Assembly (NCBI GenBank): GCA_009733775.1
Contig: WOGZ01000127.1
Location: 26,860 to 90,859, forward strand
Direction: 5' to 3'
Length of the DNA: 64,000 nucleotides
Source: Alectoria sarmentosa
Taxonomy: Eukaryota > Ascomycota > Lecanoromycetes > Lecanorales > Parmeliaceae
The notes under the pieces were generated by a model, which worked only from the letters and a program-made list of their open reading frames with translations, ran no database searches and was not told where the DNA came from. Below, piece after piece: positions 35,231-45,184 of this stretch (position 1 is the first letter of the stretch; each line of letters starts with the position of its first letter). The translations under genes and the position numbers were made by a program.

Positions 35231-38200
35231 CTATATCACAATGGCAGACCAAACGCCGGCGCACAAGACGACGTTGATTATCAAGTGATGAAAGATTGCC
35301 CATAACGCTACATTCACATATTTGGGTGCAAGCACCGTCCACAAGACCGGATCGTTCCGCAACCAGATACAGGCGAGCATCACTGCTAGGGTGCTGGAAG
35401 CCGTGAAGATGGTGTGGAAAATCAAATGCTCGAAAAAGGGCCGTCGCTGTTGAACTAGGCGCCCGGTCTTGTATTCTGTGCTCGAAGCAGGATCGTCGTT
35501 CATCAGGGAGACGCTCAAGCCGTCGTACCCGCTATTGCTGCTGCCGTTGATCTGAGTTTTGCCGCTGGAGCTGAGCTTTCTGGTTATCTTAGTGACACCA
35601 TCGAAGGTAGAGTCGGCGGAGACTGTTTTGCTCTTGCTGAAGCGTGCTGTTTGGCCATCGTTAGCTTCGAGCCATGCGAGAAGCATGCGTAGACTCGCAA
35701 GAGACCACCATACGGGACCGAGCCAGTTGCTGAGAATGGTTTGGAAAGACACGGCGAAGACGTTGAAATCATTGTTGGTGTGATCGATCCCGTTGTATCC
35801 ATTCATCATGTCAAAGGAGGCAAAGGAATTATCGCGACCGCCTGCGTAGAAAGAGCTTTGGCCAAGTAATAGCGTAGTGACGGCGATTTCTGAGGGATTG
35901 AGTTTGGCTCCAGAAGATACTTTGAAAACATATCAGCATTGATTCAATAGGCAAAGCAAGATGGGAAGTGGAGACGTATGTGTACTAGGAAGCGTTTCGC
36001 GTGGAGGAACCTACACAGCCATTTGACTTGGAGATCAAATATCGTATACAGGGCAAGATTCTTAGGCCGTGTCTGAGATCTGATATAGAAACTGGCTAGT
36101 TCTACGATTCCGGCCATGGTTACTACGAGTACTGGTCAGCTTCTTCTGTTTGGTCCAGGAAAAGAGAGCCGGCTACACGTACCATTTCTGCTCACACGTT
36201 GTGAGAAAACGGACAGCATAAGCAGATGAACAATGCAGGCAGCCAAGCCTGTCCACAGGATTCTGAGGCAACGGTTTCGATCCAAACTGAGCAGAGAATT
36301 TTCGAGCCATAGAGGCATGAAGTTCACCAGTTCCGGATTGAAGGCTTGTGTTGAACACAGTTTGAATGTAACAGCCAAGAAGCCAAAAGCGTAGGGTGTT
36401 ACCAGAGAGGCCAGCGAGCCCAGACCAAGATTCTTGGAGATGGTGTTCGCTGCGAGGACCCATGTCATGGAGCCTAGCGCCCACAGGAAAATGGGATAAT
36501 CAAACAGGAAGTCATGAATATACTCCACGGTTGAATATGGCACGTCGCCTCTCGGGTTCAAGGACTGACTGAGAAATTGAAGCACGACGGGGCACGCAGA
36601 CTTCAACCAGTGTTCTCCTGTAGTAGCCCTGTCACAACATTGAGCCTGACTTGCCGCAGTCACCGCAAACAAGGAGCTCGTTTCATACCTTTTGATCCCA
36701 AGGTAGCCCAACCAGCCCAGAGATGTCCAGTACCAATAAAGATGTTCTTCCTCCACAAGCCGGCCTCTGAACATCGTTATGGCGTGAAGAGTAGTGAATA
36801 TAACGAAAACTATGCCACCAAAGTCCCAAGGCGCTTTTGATAATTTGTAGCCCTTCACAAGCAAAAGCATCAAGGCAGCCATGCAGGTAATGCCGGCCGA
36901 AAGATGGAGGAAGCTGAGGTTGTTGAGGGGCACGCTGAGAATTTTCTGTGCGCAGTCAGAGAACTACATTGAATCAGCATCTCAAAGACATTCTAATCAA
37001 GTGATGGCGTATTAGAGCAGGTCAATCGGGAACCATACGTCGTTGATAGCTTGTCCTAGATCTTCACTGCTCGTGTTTGGCAAAAAGTTTCGGTTTTCTT
37101 CCGCAAGTTTCACTGCTTCCCAAAAGCAGATGACCCGGCTTTCCTGACTCGGGCAACCTTCACAGTAGCTTGTGCAAGAAGTGGTGCCCATGGCACTCAT
37201 GTTGTATTTCATCTCAAAAGCACCCATCATCTGCTTGGCATTATTGAGCAGAATTTGGAGCCTGTCTTCTGATCTCTGCCAGAGGTCTAGAAACTGTGGA
37301 ATGAACTTCCCCGCACTGCTCACTGGGATGGAAAACCCTAAGAGCCCAGCGAATGTAGGCACAATGTCGATCTGATTAATGACTGAGTAATACTGGTAGT
37401 CTTTGGCGGCTGCGACGGGGCTCTCCAACCCTTTCGAAATGGACTTGAAGCGAGGTGACATGAGAGTCAGGGCTGAAGCAATCTCACCGGGAGAATCGCC
37501 ACCATGGTTCCCTTTCTCATTCATTCCGTGATCGCCAAGAAGTACTACGAGGGTGTCGCGCAGATGAGACTTCTCTTCAATCGCTTCATAAATTTGCCGG
37601 ACGATACCGTCCATTTCTATTTGCTTCGACAGCATGTACGAACTATGGTGAGCTTAGCAAAAAACATAGATACGTAGATAATGAGTGCGGGATCGCCACT
37701 CACCCCCTGGAGCCCCCAAAGTGAGCGACATTGTCTAGTCCAACATAATGCAAAACAAGCGCTTTCCAATCATCATCTTCGAGTTCATTCGGGAGATGCC
37801 TTGTGATATTACGATCAACAGCGGTGAAATCCTGTCATTGAAACTCAGTTGCAAAAGCCCTCTTGAGACCTTGGATCACACCCTCGAGAGGTGGGATTTA
37901 CAGGAAGATAGAATGAGTCAATTGTCTCGTAGCGATCCCAGATATCAGGATATAGCATAGTCCACATATCGACGCCGTAGAATACCATTTTCTTCTCCAC
38001 ATCTCTTTCCTTCTTCAAGCGAGAGAGCCATGTGTCCTCGCCTTCCAGACGTCTCGCATTCGCTGAGTGCAGCACGTTGAGCAATGCATCAAGAAACGAC
38101 TGGCTAGTGCCCTGCGTGAGAGCCTTGATTCGGGAGAGTGTCAAGGTTGGCGAGGCGGCGAGCGCCGTAAATGGAACTGCGGCTCCTGATCGAATGAGAC

Positions 38201-38380
38201 TACTCGGTAGAGAGTCATTAGCTATTGCGAGAAGAAGCGAAGCGACATTCAATACGACATCTTGGCTATTATGGTGTGTGCTTGCTGATTTTGCATGGTG
38301 GGCGTCCGTTAAAGCAGAACAAGGTGCAGGAGCGGCAATACCTACATACCTTTGTGTGAACGTGAAGTCAGAATTTTCCG
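35231..38380 (-). pseudogene. LAS21: Las21/Gpi7 GPI ethanolamine-phosphate transferase, 3' part (interrupted gene)
   Basis: Las21/Gpi7 adds ethanolamine phosphate to the second mannose of the GPI anchor in the ER membrane. This part holds everything after the first 70 or so residues. The 31-base remnant of exon 2 ends SDFTFTQ (38380-38350). It is followed by SLIRSGAAVPFTALAASPT, LPNELEDDDWKALVLHYVGLDNVAHFGGS and GDHGMNEKGNHGGDSPGEIA, which carries metal ligands of the alkaline-phosphatase-like catalytic domain. Many membrane segments follow (36930-35231), including KLNPSEIAVTTLLLGQSSFY. Introns are numerous, and I placed those at 38200-38349 and near 37640-37700. Composition is normal and no decay is seen apart from the insertion, so the break is recent. 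The 5' end lies at 43102-43451. Confidence 0.87.
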
Positions 38381-38799
38381 TTTAGTGCTCGCATACTCGT
38401 AGACACACATCATACACACATGAGGGCATACAAATGACGTAGATAATAGTGATTGGGTTGTCTCAGCGTTAGGGCCGTCACCGAATAAAGGTTTGAACAA
38501 ACATATTCTCGTCTTTAGCGTTAATAAAATTTTCATGTTTGAGCGATATAGATTTGAAATGAAAATGAAATTATATATAGATGTGGGCGGGTGAGTAAAA
38601 ATGTTATGATTTTGAAAAAAATGAAAATGAATAAAGAGTTATTGCTTAATGTAGAATAAGCATATATATTGTTTCATTATAACACGTGTCTCCCGCTATG
38701 ATCATTGTTTTAATATATTTCATATGAGAAGTCATAAATCATGATTATTGATTTTTGATTTTTTATGCGATTTATTAATTTATAATTTTATTATAACGA
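38381..38799 (-). repeat. Complete terminal repeat A2-B2
   Basis: 419 bp, the same length as the solo copy at 34495-34914. The outer part near 38381-38480 keeps near-ancestral composition. Inward from there it becomes progressively AT-converted. It is joined directly to the partial copy B1 at about 38800. Confidence 0.75.
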
Positions 38800-38965
38800 T
38801 TAATGCTCGCATATTTATAAACATATATTATATATATATAAAAATATATAAATAACGTAAATAATAATGATTGAGTTGTTTTAGCGTTAAAATCGTTATC
38901 AAATAAAGATTTGAATAGATATATTCTCGTTTTTAACGTTAAGAAAATTCTTAAACATTTATATT
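38800..38965 (-). repeat. Partial terminal repeat B1
   Basis: Matches the outer part of the complete repeat (38381-38545) in direct orientation, with C>T and G>A differences throughout. An example is TGCTCGCATA, then AACGTA.ATAATAATGATTGAGTTGTTTTAGCGTTAA. Similarity fades near 38965, where the interior begins. Confidence 0.75.
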
Positions 38966-40521
38966 GACGTTCTCGTAAAGAGCGTTTATAATAAATAATA
39001 TTATTATTAACGTTAAAGAGATAAAAGATGTTGATGTTGATGTGATATAATGAGTATTCGTGAAAAATGAGTGACGATATATAAACGATAATTATTCGAT
39101 TTTTATTTATTCAATAATTGAATTTTCTCATCGTTAAGATCGATTTTTTGTGTTATCGTAGCAATTTTACAATAAAAGAAGTAATTTAAATAATGATTTT
39201 TTATATTTACGTTTCGAATAATTATTCGAAAAATTGTAATGATCGTGTTTTTTTATAAAATCTTTATCGTTCATTATAAATAAGGGGGTTATTAACGAAT
39301 TTGATTATTCACGAAATAAATGTTTTAAAACTTATATGAAATATACATCATCGTTGATAATGATAATTATCAACGTGATTTTTTATCGAAAAAAATCTGT
39401 TTTAAAGATTGAAAATGTTAATTTTAAATAATTATTATATAATCTCATCGATCGACGAGTTAAAAATCATTTATTGAAATCTTTATCGTTTAAATTTTTG
39501 ATAAAATATGTAAATTCGTTTATTTTGAGAAAGGTAATAAATATTAAATAAAAAAACACGTATAGCGTCGCTTTTTTCTCGATAAATTAATCGAATTATA
39601 AAAAAAGTCGTATTAAAATGTTTTTGATAAAAGATTGTTTTTTTTTCGTGTTAATTTTATTTTATAATTAACGAATATCGATTATAATACGTTTTAATTG
39701 AGAATTATAAAACATTTTTAAATTTTCATACTTTAAATTTATATGCGCAAATTTAACGTTGATAAAATATATCTTAATCGTCTTAATCTTGATTCATTTA
39801 ATGTTAAAATTCGTTATTTAATTCGTTAATAAATTCAATATAATTGAAAATGAAGAATCGTAATTTTTAATCGCATAATGAACATTATAAGATTTGATCG
39901 ATATAAAATACATTTTTTTAATTTTCATAATCAACTTTTATTAAAGAAAACGAACGACGTTTCTAAATAAAAACGTTTGATTATATCATAATTCATATAA
40001 ATTTTTATTTAATGAAACGAAATCGTAATTAAATATTTCAATTGTGAATATTTATTAACGATTTTTTAATAACGAAAACGTGACAAATTATCGATTAATT
40101 TATTAATTTTAATAGAGATTTATATGATTATAATAAGAATATCATATGTGATTATAAATATAATAATATATCGTAATAATATTATAATCGTCTCACGAAT
40201 AAATGATTTTTAAAAATTAAATACGCAAATTTCGTTATCGCAATAAAGGGTTAATTGTGTATTTTATAACCTTTTTAATCATAATCAAATTACATAAAAT
40301 ATAATTTTCATTTTTTTAAATTAAATGTTTTTATGTATGTGACGCGTGAATATTCGTATATTAAATATATCTTTAATCGAAAACAATAAATTGAGATCGT
40401 GTAATAAATAATTTTTTATATCGAGATTTTTTAAGACGTTTATTTAAATGTATATCGATTGTTAATTGATAACGAGGCGAAGCAATTGCATATCGTTTTA
40501 ATTTTTTAAAAAAATCTTTCA

Positions 40522-40830
40522 TTATAATAAATCGACTTTTATATTCGAAAAAATTCGTATAATTATTATCGATTTTCGAATCGCATTAAATAATTTTTTC
40601 AAAAAAGTTTTATCGAGAATCATTATTTTCATTATAAACGATAAAAATTTTATCATTATTTCGAGTTTTTGATGTGAAATTATAATTTTTTTTAATAAAT
40701 CGTCGATCGTGTTTCTCGCGCGAATCAATTTGCTCGAAAAAAACCTCGTTTGCATAAAAATGTTATCGAGTTCGATTTTCAAAAAATTTGCAATAATGTT
40801 CAAAATGTTCTTTATGTGATTGATATTCAA
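40522..40830 (-). pseudogene. DIRS-type reverse transcriptase/RNase H remnant
   Basis: 102 codons of open frame in an otherwise broken interior. The segment FFSSKLIRARNTIDDLLKK with the following SHQKLEIMIKFLSFIMKI and FLKKLFNAIRKS keeps the helical pattern between the RT and RNase H domains of DIRS-like polyproteins. In those, a KL.R.R..L..LL stretch is followed by L.SL.G.L..A.KV...GR.FLR.L. Replacements such as I/K/N for V/A/R/D fit RIP-type transitions. The frame ends where Trp codons would be expected, consistent with TGG changed to TAA. Orientation agrees with the split repeats. Confidence 0.55.
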
Positions 40831-42889
40831 ATTTAAATCGTTATATAATCGATCGAATTTTCGATTATATATTTCGATATTCGTTTAAGATGATAAAATA
40901 ATGAAAAAATCGTTTAAATAATAAAGTATTATGATTTAATATAAAATCGTAATCATGATTCAATTAAGTGTTTTAATGAATAAATCGAATAAAAACGATG
41001 ATGTGCGTAAATCGAAAGGCAAATATCGTTTTATTCAATAACAATTATCATAAAAGAAATTTAATAGTTATTGATTTAATGTAATTATAAAAACATATCG
41101 AAAAACGTTTTTTAAATCTTATTTCACGAATATGATTTCATGATTTTATTGAAATAATGTTTATATTGCATTATCGAACGTGATATATTTTAAAAAGTTT
41201 TAATTTTTAAATATATCGTTATTAACGATTTCGTTATAAAGAAATAAAAAATCGTGAATTCGTTTTTAATCGTTATTATATTTCGAAATCAAATTCAATA
41301 ACGAGCATACGAATCGAGATTCGATAACGACGTTCATTTTAATTAAACGATTATGTTGAAATTGTTTTTGAAGATTCGTTAATAATATATCGAGGGTAAT
41401 AAAGATTAATAAATAATTTTAATTACGATGATTCAAAAGAGAATCTCGATAATCGATTTTTGCGTTTTTTTGAAAAATAATCGAAAACGTATTTGTATAT
41501 ATGATATCGAAATGATTTTTTAATCACGATTCTCATTCGATTATCAATAATGAGTTTTATTATAATAAATTTAAATCGTGTGAATTGTACGATGTATACG
41601 AAAAGTTCTCAGATATGAATAATAACGAAATCGATATTAATACGAGTTGTGATAATTAGTTCGTTTTGATGATTTTATTTTTTAATGAAATCGAATTTGA
41701 ATTAAATGATGATGAAATATGAGCTTTAAAGTATATGATAATAAGGTAATTTTATTGATATACGAAATAATTATGATTGAATTTATAAAACGCATGAGAG
41801 TAATGATTCGCGTTGAAATTATAATATGTGAAGAAATTATTTGAAGAGAAAAACTTGATAATTTGATTATTAACATATTTATTAAATAATGATTTTATAT
41901 TCGTGTTATTTGTGATCATAAACTTTCGAATTAATTAATCGAAACATTTTTTATTTTTTATGATTTAGGCGATAAAATTGTTTTGATCGTTGAACTTTCG
42001 AGCGATTATAAAAGAATAATAATATTTTCGAATGAATTAAAACGTGTATATGATCGATTAATCAAATAATCAAACGCGATAATTCGATAAAACGTTTTAA
42101 AATCTAAACGTTATCGATGAATGAGCGTAATAATAAATGATTTAATTATATATCTCGAAATAACGCAATAATTGATTAAAATCGATAAATTTTTAAATAT
42201 TCTCGTCTTTAATTTTATTTTTATTATTATAATTAATGTCATTAATCGATAATTTAATGAGATGCTTCGCATAAAAGATATTAAAAAAAAATTATTTAAA
42301 ATATTTGATATTCACGACCTTATATCGTTTATAAAATTTAAAAAAAAATTTATTATCTTTTTAATGCAAAAACGACATTTTCGATTTATCGCTCTTCTCA
42401 AAATTCGACGATGATAATAATTTTTTTTTATATCGATAATGATGTCGACGAGAACGGCGGAATTTATGTTTATACGATTTATGTACATGAAAAGCACCTA
42501 AACAGCTCTTTAAATATGTTATTTCTTTTTTTAATCTTTTTATACGAAAAAATAAGAGAGAAAATGTTTTTTTAATAATCGATGATTTTATAATGTTTGA
42601 CGACTCGAGCGATTGATATAATAATGTTTTAAATATAAATTAAACGATCTTTTTACGAAATTTAACGATAATAAATATTTTAATAATAATCATAATTATT
42701 TTGATAATTTTGATTTTAAAAATCTTAATTTTTTTAAAAGTGATAACGGCGATAATAATACGTATAAATAATATAATAATAATAATATTCGATTAATTAA
42801 ACGATGCGATGATAAAATGAAATGTAATAATTAAATACGAAATGAGTGCGCAGATATGTTAAAATAAATGTATTAACGATATATATAAT

Positions 42890-43101
42890 CTCAATTGTTA
42901 CAAAAATGTTATAATTTTAAAAAAAATGAAAATGAATAAAGAGTTATTGTTTAATATAAAATAGGCATATATATTACTTCATCATGACACGTGTTTCCCG
43001 TTATGATTATTGTTTTAGCACATTTTATGTGAGGGGTCATAGGTCATGGTTACTGATCCCTGACTCCCTATGCGATTCATTAACCCACAATCTCACTGTA
43101 G
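42890..43101 (-). repeat. Partial terminal repeat A1
   Basis: Matches the inner part of the complete repeat (about 38600-38799) in direct orientation. Both have AAAATGTTAT.ATTTT.AAAA followed by AATGAATAAAGAGTTATTG, then GGCATATATATT or its variant, ACACGTGT.TCCCG.TATGAT and the AACCCACAATCTCACTGTAG end. The last 100 bp are almost free of RIP-type change. It touches LAS21 exon 2 at 43102. Confidence 0.75.
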
Positions 43102-43451
43102 CGAATATACGAAATCGCTGTGGGTGAATTTTAGTATTGACATCGAATTCATTCTTCATGTAACGATGAGGCAAAGCCAAGCGATCAGATAAGGCAAGGA
43201 TATCAAAGGGTGTAATGGCACACCGTTGGAAGAAAGGACACAAACCTGCGCAGAGCATCGATCATCATGAAGACGACCTTATCAAAGGGTGCTGAATCCA
43301 AAGTGGTGCCATGTATCTCGCTCATCTGCAATTCATGCTTTGTGAACGTCCTGAGGTGGCCGCGGAAGAAGCCAATAAAGAAGATGAAAACGCCGAGTGG
43401 AATCAATAGAGTTGCTACCAGTAGAAGCAGATTTTGCTGGACTCGGGCCAT
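43102..43451 (-). pseudogene. LAS21: Las21/Gpi7, 5' part (interrupted gene)
   Basis: Start ATG at 43451 (MARVQQNLLLLVATLLIPLG), giving one N-terminal membrane segment as in all Las21 proteins. It is followed by SAPFDKVVFMMIDALR, which holds the first metal-binding Asp of the catalytic domain. Exon 1 is 43451-43246. A 128-bp intron follows (43245-43118, ending CCCACAG). Exon 2 begins at 43117 and reads SDFVYS to 43102, where the retroelement starts. The reading phase on the two sides of the element is mutually consistent, so the gene was intact before the insertion. A longer in-frame start at 43490 is less likely. This 0.75-kb fragment is stranded between two AT-rich blocks. Confidence 0.85.
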
Positions 43452-43859
43452 TTCAGAAAGCCAATGTTTCTGTACACACCTTTCAGTCAACTTCAGTCAG
43501 TCGAAACTCTACTACGTAAATTTGATGTGGTCTTTCAAGTTCCAGACAAAGCATGTTCCACACCAGGTTTGTGTCTCTATTGCAATATCCTCAGATCACC
43601 AAAGTGAAATCATTGTGGTATACTAGGGTGTTGGCCACAACGATTACTCCAGTTCTCGAAGACTTACGCATTGCTTCATGTGCGAAAGCATACACGCGTA
43701 GGAGCAGCCTACATATTCTGCGGGCGGAGAAGTTGGAAGGATTGGGTCTTCATACTAGTGTATTCAAAACTAATTGAAATTGCTTGGCGTTTGCAATAAT
43801 TCTCGACCTCATACCATTTTGTACTGCAGCAGCAACATTGAGTAATCAACTCAATCAAC
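43452..43859. other. LAS21 promoter remnant
   Basis: About 400 bp of normal composition upstream of LAS21, cut off by the AT-rich block that starts near 43860. No gene seen. Confidence 0.45.
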
Positions 43860-45050
43860 ATCGTTGTTATTGTCAAAATTAATTTCAAATAAACAAGATT
43901 AAAATTGTATTTAAATTTAAAATAATTTCTTTCTCTTCAATTATTATCGATATAATTATTAATTACATTATCGAAATTGTTATTAACATTAAATTTAAAC
44001 TTATTTTTCATTTATATTTAAATTTAAAAAATCGTTAATAATAATTGACGAAACATTAATACAAAAAAATATATAAATATAAAACAAGATTTATAAAACC
44101 TTAATTACGATTATTTACGATATTTAATAATTAATTTTATAAATAATTTCATTCGATGTTGTTATTATAATATAAAAATGTATAAAATTAATATTTTTAA
44201 AATTATAAAATAATTTTAATTGATATTAAATACGTTAAATAATGATAAAATGCGAGTACGCGAAATATTAAGCAATGTAAAACAAATTATAATAATAAAA
44301 TTTAGAGCTTTTACGTTTTGTTATTAAGCGAAAGAATATATATATAATAATTAACTTAAATGAATTATTATTAAAAGAGTTTTCTCGATTAAATTAAAGT
44401 TATAAATTATTATATTATAAAATTATTATTATAAAATGAATTTAAATAATTTTAAGTAAATTTATAAAAAAAAAATTTTTGTCGAACGATAAATTTAATC
44501 GCTATAAATTAATTCAATATAATAAATATATAATTTTTAAGCATATAAAATAATATATAATAAAAAAATGCTTTAATGATTGCATATATTAATTAACGAA
44601 CCTGCAATCGAAATTGAATGCTTTTATCTCATTAATATCTGAATGAAAGTTTCGTGAATGTCTTCAAATTATGTAAATTAATGAAAACGATTTAAAAGCA
44701 TCAAAAGTTTTTAAAGAATGTGATTGTAAGATTGTTATAAAAGAAAGTTTTCAATCGATAATTATTATTTTAAATCTTAATTAATATTAAATCAAAACGA
44801 TTATAAGGCAATCATGAATGGCAAAATTTGAAGATTATCCGTACGTGTTTTATGTGCCGCAAAGATTATAAAGATAAACGTTTTGATATAAAAGTGAATG
44901 ATGATAGAAAAAGCACACGAAGGATTAAAGGGGGGTGCGTTGTGTGTAATGTCTTTTTATGTCGCAATGACGATTGTATAAAACGATTCCATGAAAACGA
45001 TTTCATGAAAACGATAATGATATGAAATTTACAGAATAGATATCAGCCGT
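43860..45050. mobile_element. AT-rich, RIP-like block with transposon remnant
   Basis: A block of strongly AT-biased sequence lies between LAS21 and the PKS 3' end. RIP-type conversion weakens toward the right, where a cysteine-rich frame survives (44828-45025). Confidence 0.6.
44828..45025 (+). pseudogene. Possible piggyBac-type C-terminal cysteine-rich domain
   Basis: The frame reads RTCFMCRKDYKDKRF, then CVVCNVFLCRNDDCIKRFHEN. The C..C, C..C..FLC, C....H spacing is that of the zinc-binding tail of piggyBac-family transposases. Sequence upstream in the same frame is interrupted by stops. Only this tail is suggestive, so the assignment is tentative. Confidence 0.4.
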
Positions 45051-45184
45051 TTGTAATAAATTATATGGTGTTGGTGGAGTGTGATGCTGATAATAATGTA
45101 AAAAAGTCACATTTGTTGCAGTTCGGCGTTTATCGGCTAGAATACGGGTCCCTCGGAGTCTGTCGACGGAAATGTTCCCAGTCC

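Larger units (their letters stand above)
38381..43101 (-). mobile_element. Tyrosine-recombinase retroelement (DIRS order, PAT/Ngaro-like), RIP-mutated
   Basis: A 4.7-kb insertion lies in a 45-base exon of LAS21. On the minus strand its repeats run A1 (43101-42890), interior, B1 (38965-38800), A2-B2 (38799-38381). This is the split-direct-repeat plan of PAT and Ngaro retroelements, not that of LTR elements. An RT/RNase H remnant in the same orientation lies at 40830-40522. Only the two bases CG are shared at the junctions (38379-38380 and 43102-43103), so there is no normal target duplication, as expected for tyrosine-recombinase integration. The interior is heavily AT-converted. The outer about 100 bp at each end are much less mutated, and LAS21 outside is untouched. 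The recombinase itself is not readable. Confidence 0.7.

Noticed and set aside
38381..43101. Ordinary LTR retrotransposon
   Set aside because: The terminal copies are not equivalent: one end has a full plus a partial copy, the other only the complementary part, and there is no 4-6 bp target duplication.
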